A DNA stretch of 64,000 nucleotides from UBA1361 sp035647455. GTDB lineage: Bacteria; Bacillota_I; Bacilli_A; RFN20; CAG-826. The translations under genes and the position numbers were made by a program. Location of the stretch: positions 62,001-126,000 of the forward strand of contig DASRNI010000028.1 in assembly GCA_035647455.1 (NCBI GenBank), in the 5' to 3' direction. The notes under the pieces are model-generated. The model saw nothing but the letters and a program-made list of their open reading frames with translations, was not told where the DNA came from and searched no databases. Numbering within the stretch: the stretch's first letter is position 1; each line of letters begins with the position of its first letter. Below are positions 44,192-53,215 of the stretch, in pieces.

Positions 44192-45016
44192 TTATTCGGC
44201 GCGAAAGCCGTATTTTTTTGACATTTCTTCCGTATGTTTAATATGTTCAACATTTGAAAGTTCACTCGCCGCGTCATTATCTAAAATGATTGTTGCTTCG
44301 CCGCCATAAAGTTGGATTGCGGTACTCGTAATTTGGCTTGTAATTGGTCCCTCAAGCGCTTTTTTAATAATGTAAGCTTTTTTCGTGCCGCTTGCGACGA
44401 GAATGAGTTTTCGTGCATCCATAATCGTACCGACACCCATCGTTAAAGCGAAGTGCGGCATTTCGTCTTTTGTTAAACCGACTTTACGATAAAAGTCTTC
44501 GTAGTTATCATCAATTGTTTGCCGTGTTAAAGCAACAACATGTGATCTTGAGCCAAGACTACTACCTGGTTCGTTATAACCCCAATGGCCATCACGACCA
44601 ATGCCTAATAATTGGAGATCAATCCCGCCGGCCTTTTTAATCTTTTCTTCATAACTTGCACATTCTTCAGCGGGGTTATCGGTAAAGCCATCAAAATAGT
44701 GAATATTTTCTTTTTTAATATCAATATGCTTAAAAAATTCTTCATGCATATAACGAGCGCTGGACTTGTCAAGTCCATAAGGTTTAATTACATCAAAACC
44801 TTCACCTAAAAATTCATAAAGTGTGAAGGCAATAATGTCCTTAAAACTTAGACCTTCTTCTTTATGTAAACGAATGAGTTCTTTATATGTCCCAATTGGT
44901 GTAAATCCAGTTGCTAAACCGAGTACTGAATTCGGTTTTTCTCGCACTTGTTTTGCAATTTGTTTTGCTGCTGCACGTGACATTGCATCATAGTCTTCGC
45001 GAATAAAAATAGCCAT
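44192..45016 (-). CDS. nagB: Glucosamine-6-phosphate deaminase family protein with altered active site
   Basis: The 274-residue protein matches NagB, which converts glucosamine 6-phosphate to fructose 6-phosphate and ammonia. LGLATGFTPIGTY (32-44) is the phosphate loop, and RDGHWGYNEPGSSLGSR (141-157) carries the Asp-Gly-His and Glu of the active site. Where Escherichia coli has NMDEYVG with the catalytic base Asp72, this protein has TLYEFLG, so tyrosine (Tyr67) replaces the aspartate. Function may be altered. AGAGGT precedes the ATG. It has its own terminator and appears monocistronic. Confidence 0.78.
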   Translation of the reverse strand: MAIFIREDYDAMSRAAAKQIAKQVREKPNSVLGLATGFTPIGTYKELIRLHKEEGLSFKDIIAFTLYEFLGEGFDVIKPYGLDKSSARYMHEEFFKHIDIKKENIHYFDGFTDNPAEECASYEEKIKKAGGIDLQLLGIGRDGHWGYNEPGSSLGSRSHVVALTRQTIDDNYEDFYRKVGLTKDEMPHFALTMGVGTIMDARKLILVASGTKKAYIIKKALEGPITSQITSTAIQLYGGEATIILDNDAASELSNVEHIKHTEEMSKKYGFRAE

Positions 45017-45130
45017 AATTTTACCTCTAATTTTCTAATATTATTTACTACATAAATGATACTATACTTTGAAATCTTTTGCCACTATGAAAAATGTTAC
45101 GGTATAATAGAAATGAAAAAAGGAGGAAAT

Positions 45131-46057
45131 ATGAACATTTTAATGCTTTTAACTCCGAAGAAAAACGTTGCTTTTTTATCGACAGAAATGACGGTAAAAG
45201 ATGCGCTTGATTCTTTAAAATTAAACCGCTTTAGTAGTGTACCGCTGATTGACCGAAAGGGGTTTTATGTTGGGACAATTACCGAAGGTGATATGCTCTG
45301 GTTTTTAGAACAGAAGGGCTTGAAAAATTCACGGGAAATATTAGTCGGAGAAGTGCCGCGAAATCGTGATAATTTACCAGTAAATATTAATGAAGAAATT
45401 AGTGAATTATTACTAATATCTTTAAATCAAAATTTTATTCCAATTTTAGATGATCGGGGCTATTTTATCGGTATTGTCACAAGAAAAGATGTTTTGAAAC
45501 ATTTTCTTGATAAAATGCAGGCTGGCCAACGACTTGAAGGGACGCGGAACCACATTATTCAAGCACTTTATTCACGAAGAAGTATTCGTAAATTTAAAAA
45601 TCAGAAAATCGAACAAAAAATAATTGATGAAATACTTAACAGTGCGCTTGTCTCGCCAACAGCAGCAAATCGTAAGCCAACCCACGTTTTGTTTATCGAT
45701 GATAAAGAAAAAATAAAAATGCTGAGTGAAACACACATTCGCGGGGGTCAATTTGCTAATGCACCATATTTAATGCTCATTTTAAACGATGATGAAGTAG
45801 AACTCAATCCGTTTACTGCTAATTCAAATGCCGCAGCATTAACAATGAGTTTACTTTTAGCAATTGATAGTTATGATGAAGTAGGTGGATACTGGATTGC
45901 CGCGCGCCATTTAGATAATAATCGCGCAATATGTCAAGTGGTGAATATTGCAGATACTTTTTCCCTTTATGCAATTATTGCCTTTGGGATCAAGGATGAA
46001 TTCAAGCCAGAAAACACAGTTGAAAAGAAAGAACGAATTCACCGAAATAATTGGTAA
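45131..46057 (+). CDS. CBS-domain pair fused to a nitroreductase domain
   Basis: The 308-residue protein joins two CBS domains (about 1-130; LNRFSSVPLIDRKGFYVGTI and FIPILDDRGYFIGIVTRKD mark their strands) to a nitroreductase-like FMN domain (about 140-308; RRSIRKF at 149-155 and SPTAANRKPTHVLFI at 175-189). CBS pairs bind adenine nucleotides and act as sensors; nitroreductases reduce substrates with NAD(P)H. The fusion suggests a flavoenzyme gated by nucleotide level. ATG 45131 is chosen because AAAGGAGG lies 6 bases upstream. A promoter with TATAAT precedes it. Domain order is seen directly; regulation is inferred. Confidence 0.8.
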   Translation: MNILMLLTPKKNVAFLSTEMTVKDALDSLKLNRFSSVPLIDRKGFYVGTITEGDMLWFLEQKGLKNSREILVGEVPRNRDNLPVNINEEISELLLISLNQNFIPILDDRGYFIGIVTRKDVLKHFLDKMQAGQRLEGTRNHIIQALYSRRSIRKFKNQKIEQKIIDEILNSALVSPTAANRKPTHVLFIDDKEKIKMLSETHIRGGQFANAPYLMLILNDDEVELNPFTANSNAAALTMSLLLAIDSYDEVGGYWIAARHLDNNRAICQVVNIADTFSLYAIIAFGIKDEFKPENTVEKKERIHRNNW

Positions 46058-46163
46058 AACCTAACTCGTTCATTTTTAAGCATAAATATTAATCAAAAAC
46101 ATGTAATTTTGAGATGAATTTAGCTGACCAAGCAAAAAAACCACTTAAATTGCGTATATTTTA

Positions 46164-46172
46164 TGGTATAAT
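46164..46172 (+). promoter_or_regulatory. Extended -10 promoter of flavodoxin-like gene
   Basis: TGG-TATAAT lies 15 bases before the ATG at 46188, and AGGAGG follows before the start. No clear -35 is seen. Confidence 0.6.
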
Positions 46173-46187
46173 ATTAAAGGAGGAACA

Positions 46188-46742
46188 ATGGCGAAAAATA
46201 TTATAGTTGTTACAGGAAGTGTTAGAAAAACGGGAAATAGTGCGCTTTTAGCGAATGCATTTATTAAAGGTGCGCGTGGCAATGGAAACGCAATTCAACG
46301 CGTTGAAACTGCAAACCGTAAATTTTCACCATTCCGTGATAAAGAAAATGCTTGGCGAAAAGGAAAGCCAAGTTTAATTGAAGATGATTTTAATCTCCTT
46401 GCTCCGTATTTATATGTTAGTGACGTTCTTGTTTTAGCAAGTCCGGTTTATTTTGGTGGATTCTCAAGTGCAATTAAAATGTTTATCGATAATTTATATG
46501 CATTTACCGTCCCCCACCGTCGCCGCTCTTTAAGTTTTGAAAAGGCGATTTTGCTTGCTGTTGCTCGCGAAGACGAAGAAGATACATTTGTTGGTATTAC
46601 GCATGAATTTAAGCGAATACTTAAAGAACTTAATATTCCCGAGTTTGAAATAATTACGGTAGGTGGTGTCCATCTCCGTGAAGATATTGTTGGTCACGAA
46701 GCTTTAGAACGAGCAAGAGAATTAGGCAAAACAATTAATTAG
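46188..46742 (+). CDS. Flavodoxin-family NAD(P)H-dependent oxidoreductase
   Basis: The 184-residue protein has a flavodoxin-like fold. GSVRKTGNSALLANAF (10-25) is the FMN phosphate loop, and ASPVYFGGFSSAIKMFID is the second flavin contact typical of iron-sulfur-flavoprotein-like reductases. No iron-sulfur cysteines are present. AAGGAGG precedes the ATG. galE follows by 9 bases and may share the transcript. Substrate is not predictable. Confidence 0.8.
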   Translation: MAKNIIVVTGSVRKTGNSALLANAFIKGARGNGNAIQRVETANRKFSPFRDKENAWRKGKPSLIEDDFNLLAPYLYVSDVLVLASPVYFGGFSSAIKMFIDNLYAFTVPHRRRSLSFEKAILLAVAREDEEDTFVGITHEFKRILKELNIPEFEIITVGGVHLREDIVGHEALERARELGKTIN

Positions 46743-46751
46743 AGAATTAGC

Positions 46752-47753
46752 ATGAAAATATTAGTTACCGGCGGGACGGGTTTTATTGGCTCCCATACAG
46801 TCGTTGAATTAATTAAAGCAAAGCATGAGGTTGTCATCGTTGACAACCTTTTAAATTCCCAAATTAAAGTTCTTGATTACATTCACGAAATTTCGGGAGT
46901 TAAACCGGTTTTTTATGAAGTTGATGTTGCAGATAAAGCAGCAATGTCTCGTGTTTTTCTAGAACACAAATTTGACGCTGTTATCCATTTCGCTGGGCTA
47001 AAAGCTGTTGGAGAAAGCGTGGAAAAACCTTTACTTTATTACCGCAGTAATATCGAATCAACTTTAGCACTACTTGAGCTTATGTATGAATATGGTGTTT
47101 ATAACATTTTATTTTCAAGTAGCGCAACAGTTTATGGGACGCCAGAAACTATGCCAATTAAAGAAACTGATCCACTTGGCGGAACGACAAATCCTTATGC
47201 AACAACAAAATTGATGATTGAACAAATTTTAATGGATTTCGTTAACGCAAATCAAAAATTCAAAGCAGTAAGTTTACGTTATTTTAATCCAATTGGTGCT
47301 CATCCTTCAGCGCTTATAGGTGAATCACCTAACGATATACCGAATAACTTAATGCCCTATATTAGTAAAGTCGCTAATGGAAAGTTAGAAATACTTAACA
47401 TATTTGGTGACGATTATGATACGGTTGATGGAACTGGTGTTCGTGATTATGTCCATGTCTCTGATTTGGCGGTTGGACACGTTTTAGCGTTAAAAGCGTT
47501 CAATTTCCCATTAAATTACAACTACTATAACTTAGGCACCGGCAAAGGAACGAGTGTTTTTGAATTAGTGCGTGCATATGAAAAAGCGAACAACTTAAAA
47601 ATTAATTACGTTATTAAAGGTCGAAGAAGTGGTGATGTCGCAATGAGTTATGCCGACATTACTAAAGCAAGAAAAGAACTTGGGTTTGTGCCTAAATATT
47701 CAATTATCGATGCTTGTCGTCATGCATATCTTTTTGAACAAAATTTAAAGTAA
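46752..47753 (+). CDS. galE: UDP-glucose 4-epimerase
   Basis: The 333-residue extended SDR enzyme interconverts UDP-glucose and UDP-galactose, or the N-acetyl forms. It shows the NAD loop GGTGFIGSH (7-15), HFAGLKAVGES, SSSATVYG and YATTK with the catalytic Tyr and Lys, RYFNPIGAHPS and a C-terminal RRSGDVAMSYADITKA. It lies 9 bases after the flavodoxin-like gene. It could supply galactose units for the envelope glycans implied by the other glycan genes in this window. Confidence 0.92.
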   Translation: MKILVTGGTGFIGSHTVVELIKAKHEVVIVDNLLNSQIKVLDYIHEISGVKPVFYEVDVADKAAMSRVFLEHKFDAVIHFAGLKAVGESVEKPLLYYRSNIESTLALLELMYEYGVYNILFSSSATVYGTPETMPIKETDPLGGTTNPYATTKLMIEQILMDFVNANQKFKAVSLRYFNPIGAHPSALIGESPNDIPNNLMPYISKVANGKLEILNIFGDDYDTVDGTGVRDYVHVSDLAVGHVLALKAFNFPLNYNYYNLGTGKGTSVFELVRAYEKANNLKINYVIKGRRSGDVAMSYADITKARKELGFVPKYSIIDACRHAYLFEQNLK

Positions 47754-47816
47754 ATTCACAAATACTGATTTTTTATTTTAAAAAATGTCTTTGAACATTG
47801 TACTTTAACTGTGCCA

Positions 47817-47825
47817 TGTTACAAT
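47817..47825 (+). promoter_or_regulatory. Extended -10 promoter of the lysophospholipase-like gene
   Basis: TGT-TACAAT is 22 bases before the ATG at 47848, with AAGGAGAG between. No good -35 is visible at normal spacing. Confidence 0.5.
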
Positions 47826-47847
47826 TAATTTAAGGAGAGAAAAGAAG

Positions 47848-48750
47848 ATGAAATCATTAACTATTTTTAAAGTTGGTCAAAAAAAGAAAATGTACGGACA
47901 TTCGTGGATTGCTAAAAACAGTGAATCGAATGTAATTATTGTTACGGGAATGGAAGAGCATGCAAAACGTTATCACGATTTTGCGAGCTTTCTTAATAAG
48001 AGTAAAATGAGCGTTTACTCAATGGACTATTATGGTCAAGGTGAAAACACTGTTCACGGCGACGGAAAACTCGGTGTTGTGCCAGTTGGTGCATTTGAAT
48101 TGTTTACTGAAGATGTTATTTCACTTGCCCTAAAATTGAAAGCAACCGGAAAACCGTTATATATTTTGGGGCATTCGATGGGCTCCTTTTTAACGCAACG
48201 AATCGTGCAGAAACAGAGTAAATTATTTGATAAAGCGGTAATTGTTGGTAGCAATGGACCAACACCACTTTTCAAACTTGGGAAAATCGCTGCCAATATT
48301 ACTGTGACGAAGAAAGGCCGTGATAAAGTTAGTAAGCTTCTCGCAAGTCTCGCGATCGGTTCTTACGCTAAAAGTGTGAAGAATCCGCGTACACCGACTG
48401 ATTGGATTAGTCATAACGCGGAAAATGTCGATTTATATAACGCCAATCCACTTGATGGTCATCCATCATCAAAAGGATTTTACTTTGAACTATTAAGTGG
48501 AACGTCAAAACTATACAAGCAAGAAAACTACCAAAATGTACGACGTGATTTACCACTCTTTATTATTGCTGGAAAAGATGATCCAGTTGGTCTTTTTGGT
48601 AAAGGCGTTGAAAAATTACACACCTTTTATGAAAACCTTGGCTTTACTGCCGCCGAACTTAAAATTTATGAAAACATGCGTCATGAAATACTGAACGAAA
48701 CTAATAAAAAGGAAGTTTATGAAGACGTATTAAAATTCCTTAAAAAATAA
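47848..48750 (+). CDS. Alpha/beta hydrolase, lysophospholipase-like
   Basis: The 300-residue protein belongs to the serine hydrolases annotated as monoacylglycerol lipase or lysophospholipase (PldB-like). GMEEHAKRYHDFA (34-46) is the conserved N-terminal loop, LGHSMGSFL holds the nucleophile Ser110, and GKDDPVG and MRHEIL supply the acid and histidine. No signal peptide is present. smpB follows by 5 bases. It may recycle membrane lipids. Confidence 0.83.
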   Translation: MKSLTIFKVGQKKKMYGHSWIAKNSESNVIIVTGMEEHAKRYHDFASFLNKSKMSVYSMDYYGQGENTVHGDGKLGVVPVGAFELFTEDVISLALKLKATGKPLYILGHSMGSFLTQRIVQKQSKLFDKAVIVGSNGPTPLFKLGKIAANITVTKKGRDKVSKLLASLAIGSYAKSVKNPRTPTDWISHNAENVDLYNANPLDGHPSSKGFYFELLSGTSKLYKQENYQNVRRDLPLFIIAGKDDPVGLFGKGVEKLHTFYENLGFTAAELKIYENMRHEILNETNKKEVYEDVLKFLKK

Positions 48751-48755
48751 TTCCG

Positions 48756-49217
48756 ATGAGTAAAAAAAAGAAAAACAGCAACATTATTACTGAAAATAGA
48801 AAAGCCCGCTATGATTACTTTCTTAGCGACTTTTTGGAAGTGGGAATTGTTTTAAAAGGAACGGAAATCAAAGCAATAAGACGTCACGGTGTTTCACTTC
48901 GTGATGCGTATGTTACGTTTAAGGGCGGGGAGGCATTTGTCGAGAACATGCACATTCCCCAATATGAATTTGGTAATATATTTAATCACGAACCAAAGCG
49001 AACACGTAAGTTATTAATGCATAAGCGCGAAATAAGGCGTTACGCTTTTAAAGTTCAAGCTGCTTCATTTACTTGTGTACCGACACAAATGTATTTTGTT
49101 AATGGTCGTGTCAAACTTAGAATCGCACTAGGTAAAGGAAAAAAACATCACGACAAACGCGAAGCAATTAAACGAAGAGATGATGAACGTTCAATGCGTG
49201 ATTCAAAAAAAGGGTAG
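48756..49217 (+). CDS. smpB: tmRNA-binding protein SmpB
   Basis: The 153-residue protein binds tmRNA and delivers it to stalled ribosomes. NRKARYDYFLSDFLEVGIVL, GTEIKAIRRHGVSLRDAYV and the basic tail with GKGKKHHDKREAIKRRDDER are the SmpB signatures in order. The tmRNA gene was not found in the window. It lies 5 bases after the hydrolase and 4 bases before folC. Confidence 0.95.
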   Translation: MSKKKKNSNIITENRKARYDYFLSDFLEVGIVLKGTEIKAIRRHGVSLRDAYVTFKGGEAFVENMHIPQYEFGNIFNHEPKRTRKLLMHKREIRRYAFKVQAASFTCVPTQMYFVNGRVKLRIALGKGKKHHDKREAIKRRDDERSMRDSKKG

Positions 49218-49221
49218 GAAA

Positions 49222-50421
49222 ATGATTGATGTAACAAGTTTTTTAAATTCGCGCCCGGCAAATTATGCGCGGAAAAATTACGATTTGTTTCTTAGTGAAA
49301 TTGAACCAATCAAATTCAAAAAATCAATTCATATCGCGGGCACAAATGGAAAAGGAAGCACGGCAATGTTTCTTTTTGAAATGTTCCGCGCAGCAGGTTA
49401 CAAAACAGCACTTTATATTTCGCCACATTTTAAAGTTCACAACGAACTTGCGCGAGTTAATGATCAATATATTCCGGATAGTTTCATTAAGGAAGTTATT
49501 GTTAAGCATTTAACAGCAATTGAAAAGTATCAACTATCATTTTTTGAAGTGATGACTTTTGTAAGTTTTAAGTATTTTGAAAGTGAAGATGTCGATGTTG
49601 CAATTATCGAAGCGGGGTTAGGTGGGTTGATTGACGCAACAAACATATTTACCCCGACAATAAGTGTGATTACAAATATTCATAAAGATCATATTGTTGA
49701 GATTGGTCCAGACATTAGTGATATAGCGCGTCATAAAGCGGGAATTATTAAGCCTGGAGTACCTGTTGTTATTGGTGTGCGTAACGAAGAACTTATTAAG
49801 ATCATCGAACGTGTTGCCGGCGAAAAAAAGAGTCCAATAATTACGAAAACTAAAGCTGTTGGCCAAATCTTTAAAGATGTGGACTCAATGACGTTTGTTT
49901 GGCAAGAAAAAACGTATGAACTTAACTCAGGCGCTGTTTATGAAACAAGTAATGCCGCAATGGCGTTAGAGACAATTATGTACTTAACGGCAAATAATAT
50001 TATACCTATAGGTAATAAAGAAATTAAAAAAGGTTTAAAAAACGCCAAGATGCCCGCACGTTATACAATCGTCAGTAAAAAGCCATTAGTAATTGTTGAT
50101 GGGGCACATAATATGCACGGTATTAGAGCACTAATCGCTAGTGTTAAGGCACTTGGACACAAACAAATTAAGGTTGTTTACGCAGCGTTTTATGAAAAAG
50201 AAATTTTACGTATTCTTGATTTCTTTAAAACAGAAGAGCTTGATGTTACTTTAACAACATTTGAGCATGAACGGGCATCAAAAAGTTTTCCGATCGCCAA
50301 GTTTCCATTCGAGCAAGATTACAAAGAAGCGATTGCTAAAGCAATTAAGGAAAACGAAAAGAGTGTTGTTGTAATTTGTGGTTCTTTATATTTTGCTAGT
50401 TTAGTACTTGAGGATTATTAA
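49222..50421 (+). CDS. folC: Folylpolyglutamate/dihydrofolate synthase
   Basis: The 399-residue Mur-ligase-like enzyme adds glutamate to folates. IHIAGTNGKGST (36-47) is the ATP loop, SPHFKVHNELARV and VAIIEAGLGGLIDATN form the substrate sites, and IVDGAHN is the C-terminal domain motif. ATG 49222 is preceded by GGGTAGGA; the longer open frame runs into smpB and is rejected. The next gene is a folate-type ECF S component, which supports a folate role. Confidence 0.92.
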   Translation: MIDVTSFLNSRPANYARKNYDLFLSEIEPIKFKKSIHIAGTNGKGSTAMFLFEMFRAAGYKTALYISPHFKVHNELARVNDQYIPDSFIKEVIVKHLTAIEKYQLSFFEVMTFVSFKYFESEDVDVAIIEAGLGGLIDATNIFTPTISVITNIHKDHIVEIGPDISDIARHKAGIIKPGVPVVIGVRNEELIKIIERVAGEKKSPIITKTKAVGQIFKDVDSMTFVWQEKTYELNSGAVYETSNAAMALETIMYLTANNIIPIGNKEIKKGLKNAKMPARYTIVSKKPLVIVDGAHNMHGIRALIASVKALGHKQIKVVYAAFYEKEILRILDFFKTEELDVTLTTFEHERASKSFPIAKFPFEQDYKEAIAKAIKENEKSVVVICGSLYFASLVLEDY

Positions 50422-50426
50422 AAAGT

Positions 50427-51197
50427 ATGCGAAGAAGTTTAGCAGTATTTCGTTTAACAACGAGTAGTTTACTGATAGCGTTATCAATTGTGCTACAACG
50501 CTTTTTTGTGTTTCCTGCTGGTCCTTCTGTTTACCGAATTTCACTTGCTAATGTTCCGATTATCTTTGCCTCGCTTATTATGGGGCCAATATACGGCGGT
50601 ATTGTTGGGGCATTAAGTGACTTGACCGGCACCCTTCTTTTTCCAGTTGGTAGCTTTTTACCGTGGCCCCTTATTAGTGCGACTCTTTATGGTGTGCTAC
50701 CGTTTTTATTAATTGAAGGTATAAGAAGAATCCCAGTTGTAATTAAAACAATTTTGTTTCATGTTCTCGCTGTTTCTGTGTATATTTTTGTCGTCGTTTA
50801 TATTTTTAAAAACAACCAAGCGTTATATTGGTCGGATAGTAGCGGAGAAAAGTATTTAGAGTTTAGCCCACTTTTTAAAATATTATTTTTGTCGATGATT
50901 TCCTTACTGGGTCTTATTCTTTCTGGATCAATCACGTGGTTACAAATTAAAAATAAAGACACGCCACCGAACGAAATAACATGGCGAATAGTTGATTTGG
51001 CGTTTGTACTATTAATTACACGAATTATTTTGGATGTTATTTTTGCAACATTATGGAAAGAAACGGTTATGGGGGCAGATTATGTCATTAGTGTTTTCTT
51101 CCACACGATTATTTTATTGATTCTTGTGCCGCTTGAAACTTTTATCTTAACTTTAATTAGTAAGCCATTAAGTAACATAAAATCACGGTTTTCCTAA
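50427..51197 (+). CDS. ECF transporter S component, folate type
   Basis: The 256-residue membrane protein has about six to seven hydrophobic helices with YRISLANVPIIFASLIMGPIYG and GALSDLTGTLLFPVGSF, the signature region of FolT-like S components. These bind vitamin outside the cell and dock on the shared EcfA1-EcfA2-EcfT module, encoded here at 53688-56316. It lies 5 bases after folC. The C-terminal half is longer than I expect for FolT, so substrate is not certain. Confidence 0.78.
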   Translation: MRRSLAVFRLTTSSLLIALSIVLQRFFVFPAGPSVYRISLANVPIIFASLIMGPIYGGIVGALSDLTGTLLFPVGSFLPWPLISATLYGVLPFLLIEGIRRIPVVIKTILFHVLAVSVYIFVVVYIFKNNQALYWSDSSGEKYLEFSPLFKILFLSMISLLGLILSGSITWLQIKNKDTPPNEITWRIVDLAFVLLITRIILDVIFATLWKETVMGADYVISVFFHTIILLILVPLETFILTLISKPLSNIKSRFS

Positions 51198-51210
51198 AAC
51201 GTGAAATTTG

Positions 51211-51253
51211 TTGACGCTATTTGTTAAAATTAATATTATATATAATATTAATT
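51211..51253 (+). promoter_or_regulatory. Promoter with a 26-bp perfect palindrome over its -10 box
   Basis: TTGACG (51211-51216) is followed 17 bases later by TATTAT (51234-51239). That -10 lies inside a perfect palindrome, 51228-51253, whose left arm is AATTAATATTATA and whose right arm is its exact complement. The overlap suggests an operator. A second TATAAT (51263-51268) lies just downstream. The gene at 51330 follows. Confidence 0.55.
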
Positions 51254-51329
51254 ACTATCTACTATAATTCTTTGATTTTTGTTCCTTTTTCTTTACAATA
51301 AGCTTAGATAAAAAGAGAGGAGCAAAAAG

Positions 51330-51446
51330 ATGATTTATAAACAAAATAATATTTTATTCGCCAAAGCAAATGAAAATGATGAGGATGCAATGTTGGCCGA
51401 AGCTCTTGCTCTTTATGAACAACATTTAAACGACGAAGAAGACTAA
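51330..51446 (+). CDS. Orphan 38-residue acidic protein
   Basis: ATG 51330, preceded by GAGAGGAG, opens a 38-codon frame ending in TAA. The product begins MIYKQNNILFAKANENDED, is rich in Asp and Glu, and its second half (DAMLAEALALYEQHL) can form an amphipathic helix. I do not recognise a family. The gene has its own promoter with a palindromic operator upstream and a strong terminator downstream, so it is a self-contained unit. That context and the ribosome-binding site argue that it is translated. Confidence 0.6.
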   Translation: MIYKQNNILFAKANENDEDAMLAEALALYEQHLNDEED

Positions 51447-51471
51447 ATTTCATAAAATTTCACAAATAAAG

Positions 51472-51493
51472 AAACGCCGAGAGGCGTTTTTTT
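51472..51493 (+). terminator. Rho-independent terminator of the small acidic gene
   Basis: AAACGCC (51472-51478) pairs with GGCGTTT (51483-51489) across GAGA, followed by further T residues. Confidence 0.9.
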
Positions 51494-51529
51494 GTTAAAT
51501 TTAAGTTAAAATAATAATAGAGGTGCAAT

Positions 51530-53149
51530 ATGAAAAATAATTGGTGGAATAAACGTGTTTTTTATCAAATTTATCCGCGTAGTTTTTATGACACAAACGG
51601 AGATGGCGTTGGTGACATTCAAGGGATTATTAAAAAACTCCCGTATTTAAAAGAGCTAGGGATTGGCGCACTGTGGCTTAGTCCGCTTTACGCATCCCCA
51701 AATTATGACTTTGGTTACGATATTAGTGACTACTATAACATCGGCAAGGAATATGGCACATTAAAAGATTTTGATGCTTTAATTAAAGCCGCTAACAAGT
51801 TTGATATAAAAATTGTGATGGATTTAGTGATCAATCACACTTCATTTAAACATCAGTGGTTTGAAGCAAGTAAAGATCCAAAAAGTGAATACCATAATTA
51901 CTATATTTGGCGGGAAGGCCGGGGAAGAAAGAAAAATAAAGCTCCGAATAATTGGCAAAGTATGTTTACAGGACCTGCGTGGACGTATGAAAAAAGTAAT
52001 AACTTGTTTTATTTGCATTTATTTACACGTGAGCAGCCTGATTTGAATTTTTATCACCGCCCTGTTATTGACGAAGTAAAGAAAATTATGACTTTTTGGT
52101 TAGAGCGTGGCGCACATGGCTTCCGTTGTGATGTCATTAATTGTATTTACAAAGATTCGCTTAAAAACGCAAGACAGCGTGTATACAAAACAGGCAAAGA
52201 ATATTATTTAAACACAAAAGGCACACATGATATTTTGAAAGAGATTCATCGTGATGTTTTACTGAAGTTTAATGCGTACACCGTTGGTGAAACAACGGAT
52301 ATTACAATCCATGAAGCTAAAGCGTATTTAGAAGACGAATTAACACATATTTTTCCATTTGAGCATACTGAACTAGATCGATTTAAACTGCCAATCTTTA
52401 AGCGTAAGTTTCGTCCATCTCGTTTAATTAAAGTGCTTAAAAAATGGCATGCTGCTTTACCACCGCAAACAATATTCTTTGAAAACCACGACATGCCACG
52501 AATCATTTCACGTTATGGTGATGAAAAACGTCACCAAGAAAGCGGAAGTGCCTATGCCGCATTAATTCTAACGATGCAGGCAACACCTTATATATATCAG
52601 GGCCAGGAAATCGGTATGCTAAATAGTAATTTCAAGGATGTTTCTGAAATGCAGGATGTTTCGAGCATTAATGTTTATAAGTTACTACGTAAATTATTAT
52701 TTACGCATAAAAGAGCGATAAAAATGGTCAACCATTTTTGCCGTGATCATGGTCGAACACCGATGCAATGGAATGATAAAAAACATGGTGGTTTTTCAAC
52801 ACATAAACCGTGGCTAAAAGTAAATGATAACTACAAAGAAATCAACGTTGATAAAGCACTTAAAAATAAAGACTCACTTTATTATGACTATCAAAAGCTT
52901 ATCGCGTTGCGCAAAGCGACCCCAGCTATTTTAGAAGGTAGCTTAACCTTTATTGCAACAAACAAAAATGTAATGGCTTACGACCGTATTTTAAATGAAG
53001 AAGTTGTCCGTGTCGTAATTAATTTAAGCAATAAAGAAGAACGAATCAAAATAAATCTTGATGGCGAACTTTTATATAGTAATTACGCTGAATTTAGCGA
53101 TCATCAAACAAAATTACGACCATACGAAACACAAATTATTAAAAGATAG
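51530..53149 (+). CDS. GH13 alpha-glucosidase (oligo-1,6-glucosidase type)
   Basis: The 539-residue cytoplasmic glycoside hydrolase cleaves terminal alpha-glucosyl bonds of short oligosaccharides. Catalytic residues are visible: nucleophile Asp201 in GFRCDVIN, acid/base Glu254 in TVGETTD, and Asp321 in FENHDMPR. DLVINHTS and the N-terminal WWNKRVFYQIYPRSFYDTNG fit the oligo-1,6-glucosidase/dextran glucosidase group. No signal peptide is present. AGAGGTG precedes the ATG. No sugar transporter is adjacent, so the source of substrate is unknown. Confidence 0.9.
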   Translation: MKNNWWNKRVFYQIYPRSFYDTNGDGVGDIQGIIKKLPYLKELGIGALWLSPLYASPNYDFGYDISDYYNIGKEYGTLKDFDALIKAANKFDIKIVMDLVINHTSFKHQWFEASKDPKSEYHNYYIWREGRGRKKNKAPNNWQSMFTGPAWTYEKSNNLFYLHLFTREQPDLNFYHRPVIDEVKKIMTFWLERGAHGFRCDVINCIYKDSLKNARQRVYKTGKEYYLNTKGTHDILKEIHRDVLLKFNAYTVGETTDITIHEAKAYLEDELTHIFPFEHTELDRFKLPIFKRKFRPSRLIKVLKKWHAALPPQTIFFENHDMPRIISRYGDEKRHQESGSAYAALILTMQATPYIYQGQEIGMLNSNFKDVSEMQDVSSINVYKLLRKLLFTHKRAIKMVNHFCRDHGRTPMQWNDKKHGGFSTHKPWLKVNDNYKEINVDKALKNKDSLYYDYQKLIALRKATPAILEGSLTFIATNKNVMAYDRILNEEVVRVVINLSNKEERIKINLDGELLYSNYAEFSDHQTKLRPYETQIIKR

Positions 53150-53215
53150 CAATAAATCACCGCCGGTAACTTAAAATTTAATTATGTTATAATTAATTTT
53201 GCTATTGAGGTGAGT

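Noticed and set aside
51228..51253. Palindrome as a Fur, PerR or Zur box
   Set aside because: Those boxes have a 7-1-7 layout with an odd centre; this palindrome is even-centred and lacks their conserved bases.
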